A DNA stretch of 64,000 nt from an uncultured Eubacteriales bacterium (GCA_948527295.1 CAOSWK010000001.1:343869-407868); one strand, 5' to 3'. Numbered from the stretch's first letter, positions 17,492-26,354 are shown. Made by a program: numbers and translations. Notes: generated by a model from the sequence alone, not told the origin.

Positions 17492-17917
17492 ATGGACGTA
17501 AAGGAAAATCACGAAAAAATATTGATTATTGTGGCGCTTGTGCTGTGCGCCGGCATTTTATTTTATAACGCATTTTTTATTCCGACGATATCGATTCCGT
17601 CGGTGATTTATGTAGACTCCGATACGCAAGGCAGCGCAGTCGGTGGCGCAAGTGATAGTTTTGAATCGGGGATGAGTTCGAGCACTAGCGGCAATGATGA
17701 GCAAAGTTCAAGTGGCGATTCTTCAAAGGTGAACATTAACACAGCGACGGCGGACGAACTAGACGAGAAGCTAAACGGAATCGGCCCGACGACGGCAGAA
17801 AAGATTATAGAGTACAGGACGAAGATTGGCAGGTTTTCGGACATTGAGGAGATAAAGAATGTCTCGGGCATCGGCGAGAAGACCTTCGAAAAGTTTAAAG
17901 ACACGATCTGCACTTGA
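17492..17917 (+). CDS. ComEA-like helix-hairpin-helix DNA-binding protein
   Basis: A 141-residue protein with an N-terminal membrane helix (about residues 10-28), a Ser/Gly-rich external linker (residues 48-78) and a C-terminal double helix-hairpin-helix domain starting VNINTATADELDEKLNGIGPTTA. The arrangement is that of ComEA, the surface DNA receptor for uptake in transformation. No other competence gene except a ComEB-like deaminase lies nearby, so a role in DNA uptake is inferred from the family only. A GGGGGAG site precedes the ATG. Confidence 0.85.
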   Translation: MDVKENHEKILIIVALVLCAGILFYNAFFIPTISIPSVIYVDSDTQGSAVGGASDSFESGMSSSTSGNDEQSSSGDSSKVNINTATADELDEKLNGIGPTTAEKIIEYRTKIGRFSDIEEIKNVSGIGEKTFEKFKDTICT

Positions 17918-18040
17918 CTGCGTTGAGGCTGCATAAAAAATAACGAGCTTGCAACCTAGATTTATCTAGCAAAAATTTTATTTTATGGTGCATACGGCGG
18001 CATTTTTCCGGTAAAGATATACTCGGAGGTGCTGTTGAAA

Positions 18041-18769
18041 ATGAACGAGATAAAAATAAATGACGCGAAAGAAAAAAATAAAAAGAAGGGCATCAATTTT
18101 TACGTAGCGCTGGGGATCTGCATTTTGGCGGTGGGGGTGGCTGGCTGGACTACTTATGACAGCATAAAGCGGTTTGCTGGGCCGGACGATGACGTAAATG
18201 TGTCGAACGTCTCGCAAAAATATAAGGTTAAAACAGAGAATTCTGCTAAAAATGCGGCAAGGAAGCCGACAAACAACGCCAACAGTGAATCGAAACAAAT
18301 GAGCCGATCAAGACCAGCGCCGGAATCGGACGAGCAGCAGAGTGTCTCGGTAAATGCGCAGGCGAGCGGTACCATCGTTTACCCGACTTCGAAGGACGTC
18401 GTCAAAGACTTTAGCGGAGAGAACCCGGTATTTTCAAAGACGTTGAATGACTGGCGCACACACGAGGGAATCGACTTAGCGGCCGAGCAAGGAAGCAAGA
18501 TAAAGTCGATTACAAATGGTAAAGTCAAGGAGATATATAACGACCCGTTATATGGCACGACCATGGTGGTGGAGCACGAGGGCGGATTTGTGGCGTATTA
18601 TTCGGGCCTGGGCGAGACAACCTTGGTCAACGCAAACGACGCAGTAGAAGCAGGCCAAGAAATAGCCTCGATTAACGACATCCCCTGCGAGGCGGCCGAC
18701 GGATATCACCTGCACTTGGCCATAAAAAAAGACGGCAAATTTATCAACCCGAAAGAGATTTTAGGCTAA
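18041..18769 (+). CDS. spoIIQ: SpoIIQ-like membrane-bound M23 (LytM) peptidase
   Basis: A 242-residue protein with a basic cytoplasmic start, one transmembrane helix (about residues 21-40), a low-complexity linker and a C-terminal LytM domain. The domain contains WRTHEGIDLAA (HxxxD) and YHLHLAIK (HxH), so all zinc ligands are intact, as in clostridial SpoIIQ and unlike the Bacillus subtilis protein. SpoIIQ sits in the forespore membrane and pairs with SpoIIIAH during engulfment. The ATG nine bases after GGAGGTG was chosen. A general cell-wall M23 peptidase is the alternative. Confidence 0.75.
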   Translation: MNEIKINDAKEKNKKKGINFYVALGICILAVGVAGWTTYDSIKRFAGPDDDVNVSNVSQKYKVKTENSAKNAARKPTNNANSESKQMSRSRPAPESDEQQSVSVNAQASGTIVYPTSKDVVKDFSGENPVFSKTLNDWRTHEGIDLAAEQGSKIKSITNGKVKEIYNDPLYGTTMVVEHEGGFVAYYSGLGETTLVNANDAVEAGQEIASINDIPCEAADGYHLHLAIKKDGKFINPKEILG

Positions 18770-18787
18770 GAGAAAAAGCAAAAAATT

Positions 18788-18821
18788 AAGGATCACCAAA
18801 ATTACCGGTGATCCTTTTATC
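18788..18821. terminator. bidirectional terminator between spoIIQ-like gene and galU
   Basis: AAGGATCACC and GGTGATCCTT form a perfect 10-bp stem with a 9-base loop, followed by T residues on the plus strand and preceded by A residues that serve the minus strand. Confidence 0.88.
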
Positions 18822-18833
18822 AATTAAACCGCC

Positions 18834-19703
18834 CTACACGCGTCTAGCAATGTCTTTTAAATAAGCTTTGAAGTCAGCGCCAATTTCCGGATGCTTTAGC
18901 CCAACCTCAACACAAGCCTTAAGAATGCCCAACTTGTTGCCCATATCGTAGCGCACGCCGGTAAACTCCACAGCCGTAACGCCCACAGTATTCGCAAGAA
19001 CCTTAATAGCGTCGGTCAGCTGGATTTCTCCGCCAACGCCGGGCTTTATAGTGTCCAAAATATCAAAGATATCCGGCGTCAAAATGCATCGGCCCAAAAT
19101 GGAGTACAGCGACATAACCTGATCCTTCGCGGGTTTTTCGATCATATCGGTGCAAGAAAAAATATTTTCCTTAATGTGATCAACCTGCAAGGAGCTGTAC
19201 TTAGAGATATCTGCCGCAGGGACCTTGTTAATGCCCAAAACAGCGCGCCCAAACTCCTGATAAACGCGAATAAGCTGCGCGCAAGCCGGATCGTCGCCAA
19301 TAATAACATCGTCGCCATAAAGAACAGCAAAAGCATCGCTCCCAACAAAGGAACGCGCGCAGTTCACGGCGTGACCCAAGCCCAAAGTCTCCTTCTGGCG
19401 CAAAAAATAAATATTAGCAAGTTTAGAAATCCTGGCAAGATCGTCAGCCAGCTCGACTTTTCCGCAGTTTAAGATGCGTTGCTCAAGTTCTAGTGATCGG
19501 TCAAAATGATCCTCAATGAGCTCCTTACCGCGATTTGTAATTATTAAAATATCTGTAATCCCAGAAGTGACGGCCTCTTCAACAATATATTGAATAGCGG
19601 GTTTATCCACAATGGGCAACATCTCTTTTGGCAGGGCCTTTGTAGCGGGCAAAACCCTAGTGCCCAGGCCGGCCGCCGGAATCACAGCCTTCGTAATCTT
19701 CAT
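18834..19703 (-). CDS. galU: UTP--glucose-1-phosphate uridylyltransferase
   Basis: A 289-residue enzyme forming UDP-glucose. It opens KAVIPAAGLGTRVLPATKA (nucleotide loop), continues with KEMLPIVDKPAIQYIVEEA, and has AVLYGDDVI, IEKPAKDQ and YDMGNKLG, all typical of GalU. The product feeds glycans, so the GT8 enzyme at the left of the window could be a user, though nothing links them directly. The ATG follows GAGGA; a slightly longer start upstream is less likely. Confidence 0.95.
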   Translation of the reverse strand: MKITKAVIPAAGLGTRVLPATKALPKEMLPIVDKPAIQYIVEEAVTSGITDILIITNRGKELIEDHFDRSLELEQRILNCGKVELADDLARISKLANIYFLRQKETLGLGHAVNCARSFVGSDAFAVLYGDDVIIGDDPACAQLIRVYQEFGRAVLGINKVPAADISKYSSLQVDHIKENIFSCTDMIEKPAKDQVMSLYSILGRCILTPDIFDILDTIKPGVGGEIQLTDAIKVLANTVGVTAVEFTGVRYDMGNKLGILKACVEVGLKHPEIGADFKAYLKDIARRV

Positions 19704-19742
19704 GCAATCCTCAGTCCTCAAATTTTAAACAAATCAAAAAAG

Positions 19743-19771
19743 ATTATAAAACACTTTAAAAATAAAGTCAA
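19743..19771 (-). promoter_or_regulatory. promoter of galU
   Basis: Minus strand TTGACT, 17 bases, TATAAT, about 40 bases upstream of galU. Confidence 0.75.
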
Positions 19772-19796
19772 CGTGCAAAGCAAAAATGGCACCACT

Positions 19797-20333
19797 CTAG
19801 CAATTATGACGATTTATGTCCAGCTCGTGTGACTGATTTTCACGACTTTTGCTGCGCTTAGTAAAAGTAAAGCGATTAACCAGCATCGCAACAATAATGC
19901 CCATGCTGGTGTCGAGCATGCGGTTTACAACGTACATGAAGGCGGTAGAAATATTCCCGTCCGGCCACATGACGACGCTCAAAACAACGATGCAAGAGAT
20001 GCTAACAGAGGCCGGCTGATTAATCACGTTACAGATGTAAATCACCATCAGAATCGAAAAAGGCGCAATAAACAAAGTGGTAACCTCTCTAAACGGCAGC
20101 TTATAAACCGTCAGAATAATCAAATACCCCACAACGCCGCCAACCAAAGTTCCAACCAAGCGCTGCAAGCCCGAACTAAAGGTCTTATTATAAGTCGGCT
20201 GCAGGCAGATGATAGCAGCGATGCTTGCAAACAAAGTGTCCGTCCGATTAAAAATAAGCGCGATCAAAAGGCAAAAAAACACCGAAATGGCTGTTTTAAT
20301 GGCCCGCAAACCCAATTTATACCCAGGATTCAT
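19797..20333 (-). CDS. FUSC/aromatic-acid-exporter-like membrane protein
   Basis: A 178-residue integral membrane protein with about five hydrophobic segments, opening GLRAIKTAISVFFCLLIALIF and LFASIAAIICLQPTYNKTFSSGLQRLVGTLVGG. This is the pattern of FUSC-type half-length proteins. Full-length members carry a cytoplasmic domain that is absent here; the protein ends in a short basic tail. Substrate unknown. AGGAG precedes the ATG. It lies just downstream of the dCMP deaminase gene on the same strand. Confidence 0.7.
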   Translation of the reverse strand: MNPGYKLGLRAIKTAISVFFCLLIALIFNRTDTLFASIAAIICLQPTYNKTFSSGLQRLVGTLVGGVVGYLIILTVYKLPFREVTTLFIAPFSILMVIYICNVINQPASVSISCIVVLSVVMWPDGNISTAFMYVVNRMLDTSMGIIVAMLVNRFTFTKRSKSRENQSHELDINRHNC

Positions 20334-20369
20334 AAAAAGTCTCCTATTGCAAAGTTAAAATGAACGTCC

Positions 20370-20858
20370 TCAATACCCCGTTTTTCCGGCCAAAGATTCA
20401 TCGTCCGCAACCCAGTCGTCCACGTCAAAGGTCTTAAAATTAGTTTCATCGATGCGAACAACAACAAAACGGATGCCAGCGTTGATAATAAGCCGTTTGC
20501 ACATAGAGCAAGAGCAAGTATCCTTGACGTATTCGCCAGATGAAGCCTCCCGACCCACCAAATACAAGGTGGCGCCTATCATGTCGTTCCTGGCAGCATG
20601 AATAATGGCATTGGCTTCGGCATGGACAGACCTACAAAGCTCATAACGCTCACCACGAGGGATATTTAAGACCTCGCGAGTACAATGCCCCACGTCGGAG
20701 CAGTTTTTGCGGCCTCTAGGCGCGCCAGTATAGCCCGAAGAGACGATCTGATCGTTCTTAACGATGATAGCGCCAAAATTCCGACGCATGCAAGTTCCGC
20801 GTTCCAGCACGGTTTGAGCGATGTCCAGATAATAATTTTCTTTATTAATTCTCTCCAT
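20370..20858 (-). CDS. dCMP deaminase (ComEB family)
   Basis: A 162-residue zinc deaminase converting dCMP to dUMP for thymidylate synthesis. Zinc and catalytic residues are seen in SVHAEANAI (HAE) and CSCSMCK (CxxC). AIIVKNDQIVSSGYTGAPRG matches the family. The ATG after a run of G was chosen; a longer frame has no ribosome site. ComEB homologues sit in Bacillus comE operons, but here the gene is separated from the ComEA-like gene. Confidence 0.9.
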   Translation of the reverse strand: MERINKENYYLDIAQTVLERGTCMRRNFGAIIVKNDQIVSSGYTGAPRGRKNCSDVGHCTREVLNIPRGERYELCRSVHAEANAIIHAARNDMIGATLYLVGREASSGEYVKDTCSCSMCKRLIINAGIRFVVVRIDETNFKTFDVDDWVADDESLAGKTGY

Positions 20859-20916
20859 AAAAAGACGAGCCCCCCAGATAGAATCATTATAAAATATTTT
20901 TCTACAAGAAGCAATC

Positions 20917-20945
20917 TTTTGGCACAATTTAAATTATGCTATAAT
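20917..20945 (+). promoter_or_regulatory. promoter of rsmA with extended -10
   Basis: TATAAT is preceded by TGC, forming an extended -10, with TTTTGG 17 bases (or TTGGCA 15 bases) upstream. Confidence 0.5.
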
Positions 20946-20997
20946 AGAAAAAAGAGTTTATCAAAAAGAGCTAATAGAGGCGGCGGGAGAAGACAAA

Positions 20998-21873
20998 ATG
21001 GGCAAGTTATCGGACATCGGCACAATAAAGCAGATTTTGGCAAGGCATGGGTTTAGCTTTTCGAAGGCGCTGGGGCAAAATTTTTTGATAAATCCAACCG
21101 TCAGCCCCAAAATGGCGGAGTTATGCGTCGCCGGGCAAGAAAACACCGGAGTGCTAGAGATAGGCCCCGGAATAGGCGTGCTCACCTGCGAGCTAGCCAA
21201 AATGGCGCCAAAAGTGGTTGCGGTAGAACTTGATAAACGGCTGATCCCCATTTTAAGCGAGACTCTTGCAGACTTTAATAATGTAAAAATCATCAACGAC
21301 GACATAATGAAAGTGGACTTAAAAAAGCTGATAAAGGCCGAATTTTCGGGCATGAACGTGGTTGTGTGCGCAAATTTGCCGTATTACATTACGTCGCCAG
21401 TTTTAATGCGGCTGCTCGAAGAGAAGCTGGGACTAGCCGCGATAACCGTGATGGTTCAAAAAGAAGTCGCACAAAGGCTCTGTGCCGGGGCAGAGAACAG
21501 AAAAACCGGCAGTATAAGCCTCGCAGTGAACTATTACGCAGAGCCAGAACTTTTGTTTGGCGTAAAAAAAGGAAGCTTTATGCCCGAGCCAAAGGTAGAC
21601 TCAGCGGTGGTCAAATTGAATGTCCGAAAAAGCCCGCCGTGCAAGGTTTTAAGCGAGGAGTTATTTTTTAAAATCATAAAAATGGCGTTCTTGCAGAGGC
21701 GAAAGACAGTAATAAACGCGCTGAGCGGCGGGAACGCTATAGCCGTGCCCAAACCTGAGCTTATGGAAATTTTTGAGCGGCTAGAGATTTTGCAAACCAA
21801 ACGGGCCGAAAATTTGTCCATAAAACAGTTCGCAGATCTTTCAAACGAGCTGCATCTTCGCGGTTTAGGGTGA
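20998..21873 (+). CDS. rsmA: 16S rRNA dimethyladenosine transferase
   Basis: A 291-residue SAM-dependent methyltransferase (KsgA) modifying two adenines in the 3' hairpin of 16S rRNA. It starts HGFSFSKALGQNFLINP, with the SAM loop VLEIGPGIGVLTCEL and the catalytic CANLPYYITSP. FMPEPKVDSAVVKL and FLQRRKTVINAL are characteristic. The ATG is preceded by GGGAG. Confidence 0.96.
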   Translation: MGKLSDIGTIKQILARHGFSFSKALGQNFLINPTVSPKMAELCVAGQENTGVLEIGPGIGVLTCELAKMAPKVVAVELDKRLIPILSETLADFNNVKIINDDIMKVDLKKLIKAEFSGMNVVVCANLPYYITSPVLMRLLEEKLGLAAITVMVQKEVAQRLCAGAENRKTGSISLAVNYYAEPELLFGVKKGSFMPEPKVDSAVVKLNVRKSPPCKVLSEELFFKIIKMAFLQRRKTVINALSGGNAIAVPKPELMEIFERLEILQTKRAENLSIKQFADLSNELHLRGLG

Positions 21874-21881
21874 GTCTTATA

Positions 21882-21910
21882 TTGACAAGGGCTGGCGTAG
21901 GCTTTAAAAT
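21882..21910 (+). promoter_or_regulatory. promoter of the aldolase-HAD pair
   Basis: TTGACA, 17 bases, TAAAAT, about 98 bases upstream of the GTG start. Confidence 0.6.
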
Positions 21911-22007
21911 GTTCGGGATTTGTGGTATACTTAAATGTGCAGAAATCAATTTTGGAGATCTTGATTTTACTTGAAATGCTAAAGATGTCGACGTGGAGGG
22001 AGTCATT

Positions 22008-22802
22008 GTGAACAAACTGGAGACTAGGATGCTGGAGCTTTTAAAAAGCCTGAAGGCCGAGAACAACGTTTTGGCGGTAAAGGCAGAGTTTGAGGCGGAA
22101 GGATCGCGCAAAGACGAGCTGATTCGGTTGTGCGAGCTTGTTTTTCGCGCAGATATGAAGCTGTTTATAAAGATTGGAGGCTGCGAGGCTGTACGAGACC
22201 TGGATCAGTGCAGGCTTTTGGGCGCGAGCGGAATCATGGCGCCGATGATTGAGAGCCCTTTTGCGATGAAGAAATTCGTGGGCGCAGCCAAAAAGGTCTA
22301 TGGTGCGGAGATCTCGGACGTTGAGTGGATTATAAATGCCGAAACAAAGACTTGCAAGCAGAATTTTGACGAGATACTTGAGCAAGGGGCAGGCTTTTTG
22401 AACACTATCTCGATCGGAAGGGTGGATCTGTCGGCTTCGATGGGCCTCACACGGGACGCCATAAATGGAGAGGAAGTTTTTGAAACCTCGCAATATTTTG
22501 CAAAGAAATCTAAGGCTGCCGGCGTCGTGGTGGGCTTTGGCGGGGGTATCTCGTTTGACGCGATTGACTTCATCAAGGGCATGAAGGGGCTCGCGGATAA
22601 ATTTGAGACCAGAAAAATCGTGTTCAAGTACGATGATGACGCAGACCGACTGAAATCTGGAATTTTGAAGGCGATGGAGTTTGAGGTTTTGTATTTGCAG
22701 AATAAATGCGAATTCTACGACAGGATGGCGAACGAAGATCGCGCCAGAATGCAGTTGCTGGTGCAGCGATTTGAGACCGCGAAGGCAAAGTTGGGGAAAT
22801 GA
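22008..22802 (+). CDS. HpcH/HpaI aldolase / citrate lyase family protein
   Basis: A 264-residue TIM-barrel-type protein. LFIKIGGCEAVRDLDQCRLLGASGIMAPMIESPFAMKKF contains the family's PMIE metal-binding segment, and VEWIINAETKT and GRVDLSASMGL supply further barrel strands. Members cleave acyl-CoA thioesters or 2-keto-3-deoxy acids with divalent metal; the substrate here is not predictable. The GTG start lies eight bases after GGAGG. The stop codon overlaps an ATG of the HAD phosphatase gene, implying one transcript. Confidence 0.7.
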   Translation: MNKLETRMLELLKSLKAENNVLAVKAEFEAEGSRKDELIRLCELVFRADMKLFIKIGGCEAVRDLDQCRLLGASGIMAPMIESPFAMKKFVGAAKKVYGAEISDVEWIINAETKTCKQNFDEILEQGAGFLNTISIGRVDLSASMGLTRDAINGEEVFETSQYFAKKSKAAGVVVGFGGGISFDAIDFIKGMKGLADKFETRKIVFKYDDDADRLKSGILKAMEFEVLYLQNKCEFYDRMANEDRARMQLLVQRFETAKAKLGK

Positions 22803-22804
22803 TT

Positions 22805-23458
22805 ATGAAGAAGCTTGTTATTTTTGATTTGGACGGCACTTTGATTGACACCATAGTCGATGCGGGCCGGTGTTTCAACAAAGTCTTGGAGCATTTTGGC
22901 CTTAAAACCCACTCGCTCGAGGAATATAAGCACATGGTGGGCGGCAATTTAGAGGTTATGTTTTCTAATTTGGTTGGGGATGAGGACCGGACCGCTGAGA
23001 TGATCTCGAAGCTGAAGGAGAAATATCGGGAGGTATATTTGGCGGACTCGAAGCCAAATACCAGGCCGTTTGACGGGATTTTGGACGTTTTAAAAAAGCT
23101 GAATGAAGATGGCAACATTTCGATTGCGATAAATACGAATAAATCGCAGCTTTTGGCGGAGGAGCTTTGCGCAGAGATGTTTACGGGGATTGATTTTTCC
23201 GGCATTTTGGGGTATGTAGAGAGTCGGCCCTCCAAGCCGGACCCTTATGCTGCAAGCGAACTAATGCGGATTAACGGCGCTTTGCCGGAGGAAACCATCT
23301 ACATCGGCGACAGCATAACGGACATAACCACGGCCAAAAACGCGGGCATAGACTGTATCTTGGTGAATTGGCGAAGTGCCGACGTCAGTAGGCTTGTGGA
23401 GGAGAACAACGTCAAGTTTGTCGCCAATAAGCCGGCGGATATATTTAAGTTTTTGTAG
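22805..23458 (+). CDS. HAD-superfamily phosphatase, phosphoglycolate-phosphatase-like
   Basis: A 217-residue HAD hydrolase with motif I VIFDLDGTLIDT, a helical cap, motif II as INTNKS, motif III lysine in SKPDPY, and motif IV IYIGDSITDI. It is typical of Gph/PGP-like phosphatases, but the substrate cannot be read from sequence. The second ATG was chosen for its better spacing from GGGG. A terminator follows. Confidence 0.8.
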   Translation: MKKLVIFDLDGTLIDTIVDAGRCFNKVLEHFGLKTHSLEEYKHMVGGNLEVMFSNLVGDEDRTAEMISKLKEKYREVYLADSKPNTRPFDGILDVLKKLNEDGNISIAINTNKSQLLAEELCAEMFTGIDFSGILGYVESRPSKPDPYAASELMRINGALPEETIYIGDSITDITTAKNAGIDCILVNWRSADVSRLVEENNVKFVANKPADIFKFL

Positions 23459-23472
23459 TTAACATAAGTTTT

Positions 23473-23522
23473 AAAGCGTGTCATACAGCAACATTTTAAG
23501 CTGTGTGATGCGCTCTTTTTAT
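23473..23522 (+). terminator. terminator of the aldolase-HAD operon
   Basis: AGCGTGTCATACAGC and GCTGTGTGATGCGCT pair over 15 positions with G-T wobbles, followed by a T run. Confidence 0.8.
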
Positions 23523-23731
23523 TTTATGAATTTTAAATTTTACATATTATTACATGATTATAAATTTAATTTTTGTTAAAAATATAATTAAATTCCGATT
23601 TAATAAAACGAATTTTAATATATTAAGAATAATTTAGGGGGTGAATACAGAAAATAATTTTTGAAAATGCACAAATTATAAAAGTAAGAGTTTAAAAAAG
23701 ATAAAAATTAGTTTATAAAGGAGAATGAGTG

Positions 23732-25336
23732 ATGAGTTTGATTAAATTGAAAACAATAAAAAGGATATTTATAGGGCTTTTGCCATTAGCGATTTTGTTT
23801 GGAATGGTATGCCCGGGGCACGTGGCGCAGTCTGTAGCTCCAACAACGGTGAGCGTCTTGCCAGCGGCAGCAGACGGGGCACTAACGCAGATTACAGATG
23901 GCCAAAGCAGGGACTATGCGGCATCTAAGGGCTACAAGGACAGCACGGGCGCTGCTGGTGCCGGTAGGGGAAAGATCTCTTACTCTACAACGGGCGGCAC
24001 CGGGGTTTTGACGCTGGACGGTGTGGACCTAAGCACTGACAATGGCTTGGTGACGGCGACGGGCGGCGATGGAGATTTGGAAATCGTCTTGGTTGGGACA
24101 AACTCGATAACTTCGAACAAGAGCACAATTGCCCTGACGAGCAATAATGTGAGGTTTAGCGGCACGGGCACGCTGACGATCAGCCAGAATACGGCCGGTA
24201 GCACGATTTCTACAACAACCGCAGGCAACATAGACTTTGCCACGGACGCTGACATAGCGCTGAAGCAAGCCGCAGGGGCCGCAGCAGTTAGTTCCGCAGC
24301 GAACATAACCTTAACGAGCGGTAATGTGACGGTAGATCAGACAGGTGCAGCCGACGCAGTAACGGCCGCGGGCAATGTTGCGATTAACGGCGGGAACCTG
24401 GACATAAACCAGGGCACAACGAACGCAGCGATGAAGGTCACGGGGACTTTTAACATGACAAACGGCGCAGTGATGACCAAGAACGCAGGTGCAACAGGCA
24501 ACGGCATAGATGCGACGGGGGCTATTACGATATCTGGTGGAATGATAGATTCGTCCATCACAAATGCGAATTCGACTGGAATCCCGATTTATAGCGCAGA
24601 GGACATCACAATAAGCGGAGCAAACGTGAAGGCGATGGGCTCGGCTGGACATTCACCGTATGGAATCTCAGCTGCGACGGGAAAAAACATCATTATAAAC
24701 AAGGGCAGCGCGATAGAGGCGTTGGGCAACACAAACGCGATAAATCCGGCCCACCTGACGCTGGACGACACAGCAGCATGGACGGCGATGGCCGGGCAGA
24801 CGGCCTCCACGGCGACAAAGCTGACAGAAACAAAGGGCAGCGACTTAGTCAAAGCGATGGCGGCCAACGGGCACGACTATGTACGGCTGTACAACGAGGT
24901 CACGCTTGAGCCGAAGTCTTCTACGTTCGACAAATACACAGCCTCCAAGGATCACACAGAAATTACGGTGGCGGTAAATCCCAATGGCACCGCGCTTTCG
25001 GAGATTCGATTGGGCAACAGGCCGCTACAAGTGGGACGAGATTACGTCTTAAACTACAACGGCACCGATCCGGTCTCGGTAACGTTCCAAGTGAGAGAAT
25101 ATCTCGAGACTTTGCCGGTGGACAGGCACATCCTGACGTTCAACTTCAACAACGGCGCAACGGCGGACTTCGTGCTAAATGTGGTAGACACAAAGCCAGT
25201 TGAGCAGCCGGTAAATAACAAAGACAATCTCCCCAAAACAGGTGACGAAACGTCGATTTTGCCACAGATTTTGCTGCTAACAGCGGGCGTGTTCACGATA
25301 ATCATCGCAACAAAAAAGAGAGTCTTGAGCAAATAG
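23732..25336 (+). CDS. cell-wall-anchored surface protein (LPKTG) with beta-helix and X2 domains
   Basis: A 534-residue secreted protein. Signal peptide about residues 1-37; then a long Thr/Gly/Ala-rich repeat region (about 75-330) of short strands (GTGVLTLDGV, RFSGTGTLTIS, ITISGG, ITISGAN), resembling the Cthe_2159 carbohydrate-binding beta-helix. An Ig-like X2 module follows (about 385-490; ALSEIRLGNRPLQVGRDYVLNY, ILTFNFNNGATADF). The end has NLPKTGDET, a hydrophobic span and KKRVLSK, a standard sortase signal. The sortase gene follows 128 bases later, so the two form a pair. The substrate is probably a polysaccharide, by analogy only. AAGGAG lies eight bases before the ATG. Confidence 0.85.
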   Translation: MSLIKLKTIKRIFIGLLPLAILFGMVCPGHVAQSVAPTTVSVLPAAADGALTQITDGQSRDYAASKGYKDSTGAAGAGRGKISYSTTGGTGVLTLDGVDLSTDNGLVTATGGDGDLEIVLVGTNSITSNKSTIALTSNNVRFSGTGTLTISQNTAGSTISTTTAGNIDFATDADIALKQAAGAAAVSSAANITLTSGNVTVDQTGAADAVTAAGNVAINGGNLDINQGTTNAAMKVTGTFNMTNGAVMTKNAGATGNGIDATGAITISGGMIDSSITNANSTGIPIYSAEDITISGANVKAMGSAGHSPYGISAATGKNIIINKGSAIEALGNTNAINPAHLTLDDTAAWTAMAGQTASTATKLTETKGSDLVKAMAANGHDYVRLYNEVTLEPKSSTFDKYTASKDHTEITVAVNPNGTALSEIRLGNRPLQVGRDYVLNYNGTDPVSVTFQVREYLETLPVDRHILTFNFNNGATADFVLNVVDTKPVEQPVNNKDNLPKTGDETSILPQILLLTAGVFTIIIATKKRVLSK

Positions 25337-25364
25337 CAAAGCCGAAAAAGTAGGGTCGAAGTAG

Positions 25365-25438
25365 GCGTCATACGGTAACGAGTGAGTACAGGAGAGCCGC
25401 AAAGAGCCCCTGTACTCGTTGTTATGCGGTGTTGACGC
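25365..25438 (+). repeat. long imperfect inverted repeat between surface protein and sortase genes
   Basis: GCGTCA and TGACGC close an interrupted stem whose inner part is GAGTACAGG/CCTGTACTC, 9 bp with a 16-base loop. There is no T run after it, so it is not a standard terminator. It may be an mRNA processing or attenuation structure that sets the ratio of substrate to sortase. Confidence 0.5.
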
Positions 25439-25464
25439 ATCAAAGTTTAAGGATCTGATGCCCC

Positions 25465-26304
25465 GTGAAGAAAATGAAAGAGCTGAAAGAGCTGGATGAA
25501 AAAATTTTTTTAAAGATGGCGCTGATAATGGCGGGAGTCGTCATGATTTTTTGTGCAGCGAACGCGATATTTTCGTCTTACGGCAACGCGCCCAAAGTTC
25601 CGCACAGAGAAGAGACTGCTTTGAACGAAGCTCAACCGGACAAAAACATAAGTAAAGAAGTGGAAAATTCGAATAATCAGCCAATTTCGGCGGCAGAGTC
25701 CATTGTGAGCGAGCAGAGATATCCACTGATGCTGCCAAATATGAGGCCGGTGTACGAGAAAAACAGCGACGTAGTGGGCTGGATAAAGATAGAGGGCACG
25801 TGCATAGACTACCCGGTGATGTATACCGCGGACGACGGGGAATTTTATCTGTACAGAAATTTTTACAAAAATAAGGACATAAACGGCAGCATCTTCATCG
25901 ACGCGCACTGCAGCTTGAATCCGCGAGACACGAACTTGATTTTTCACGGCCACAACATGAACAACGGCTCGATGTTTGGCGCGCTCATAAAGTATAAATC
26001 GCGTGAATTCTACGATTCGCACCGGTACGTCTTGTTTGACACGTTGTACGAAAGCCAGGTTTACGAGGTGCTCGCGGTGTTCATCTCGAAGGTGTACAAC
26101 ATGAGCGACAACGTGTTCAAGTATTACCGGTTTTACGATGCCCAGAACGAAGAGGACTTCGACTATTTTTATGATAACATAAAGCGCCTCTCGCTGTACG
26201 AAATAGGCCTTGAAGCCGAGTATGGCGATGAATTCATTACTCTGTCCACATGCGAGAATTCCTTAAAAAACGGCCGATTCGTGGTGGTTGCAAAAAGAAT
26301 ATAA
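25465..26304 (+). CDS. class B sortase
   Basis: A 279-residue transpeptidase with an N-terminal membrane anchor (about residues 16-36). DVVGWIKIEGTCIDYPVM and GSIFIDAHC are class B landmarks. The catalytic triad is His in IFHGHNMNNGSMFG, Cys in LSTCEN and Arg in GRFVVVAK. It should join the upstream LPKTG protein to the cell wall. The GTG start ten bases after AAGGA was kept; an ATG three codons later is possible. Confidence 0.9.
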   Translation: MKKMKELKELDEKIFLKMALIMAGVVMIFCAANAIFSSYGNAPKVPHREETALNEAQPDKNISKEVENSNNQPISAAESIVSEQRYPLMLPNMRPVYEKNSDVVGWIKIEGTCIDYPVMYTADDGEFYLYRNFYKNKDINGSIFIDAHCSLNPRDTNLIFHGHNMNNGSMFGALIKYKSREFYDSHRYVLFDTLYESQVYEVLAVFISKVYNMSDNVFKYYRFYDAQNEEDFDYFYDNIKRLSLYEIGLEAEYGDEFITLSTCENSLKNGRFVVVAKRI

Positions 26305-26325
26305 ATTTACAGCTGCGATCGAAAG

Positions 26326-26354
26326 TTTACAAGAATGGGGATTTTTGATATAAT
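26326..26354 (+). promoter_or_regulatory. promoter of the uracil-DNA glycosylase gene
   Basis: TTTACA, 17 bases, TATAAT, leaving a leader of roughly 90 bases. A short frame overlapping this leader has no coding features. Confidence 0.65.

Noticed and set aside
23933..24720. Repetitive Thr/Gly/Ala-rich stretch considered as a DNA repeat or CRISPR-like array
   Set aside because: It has no constant repeat unit or spacing at DNA level; it reflects the short-strand protein repeats of the surface protein.
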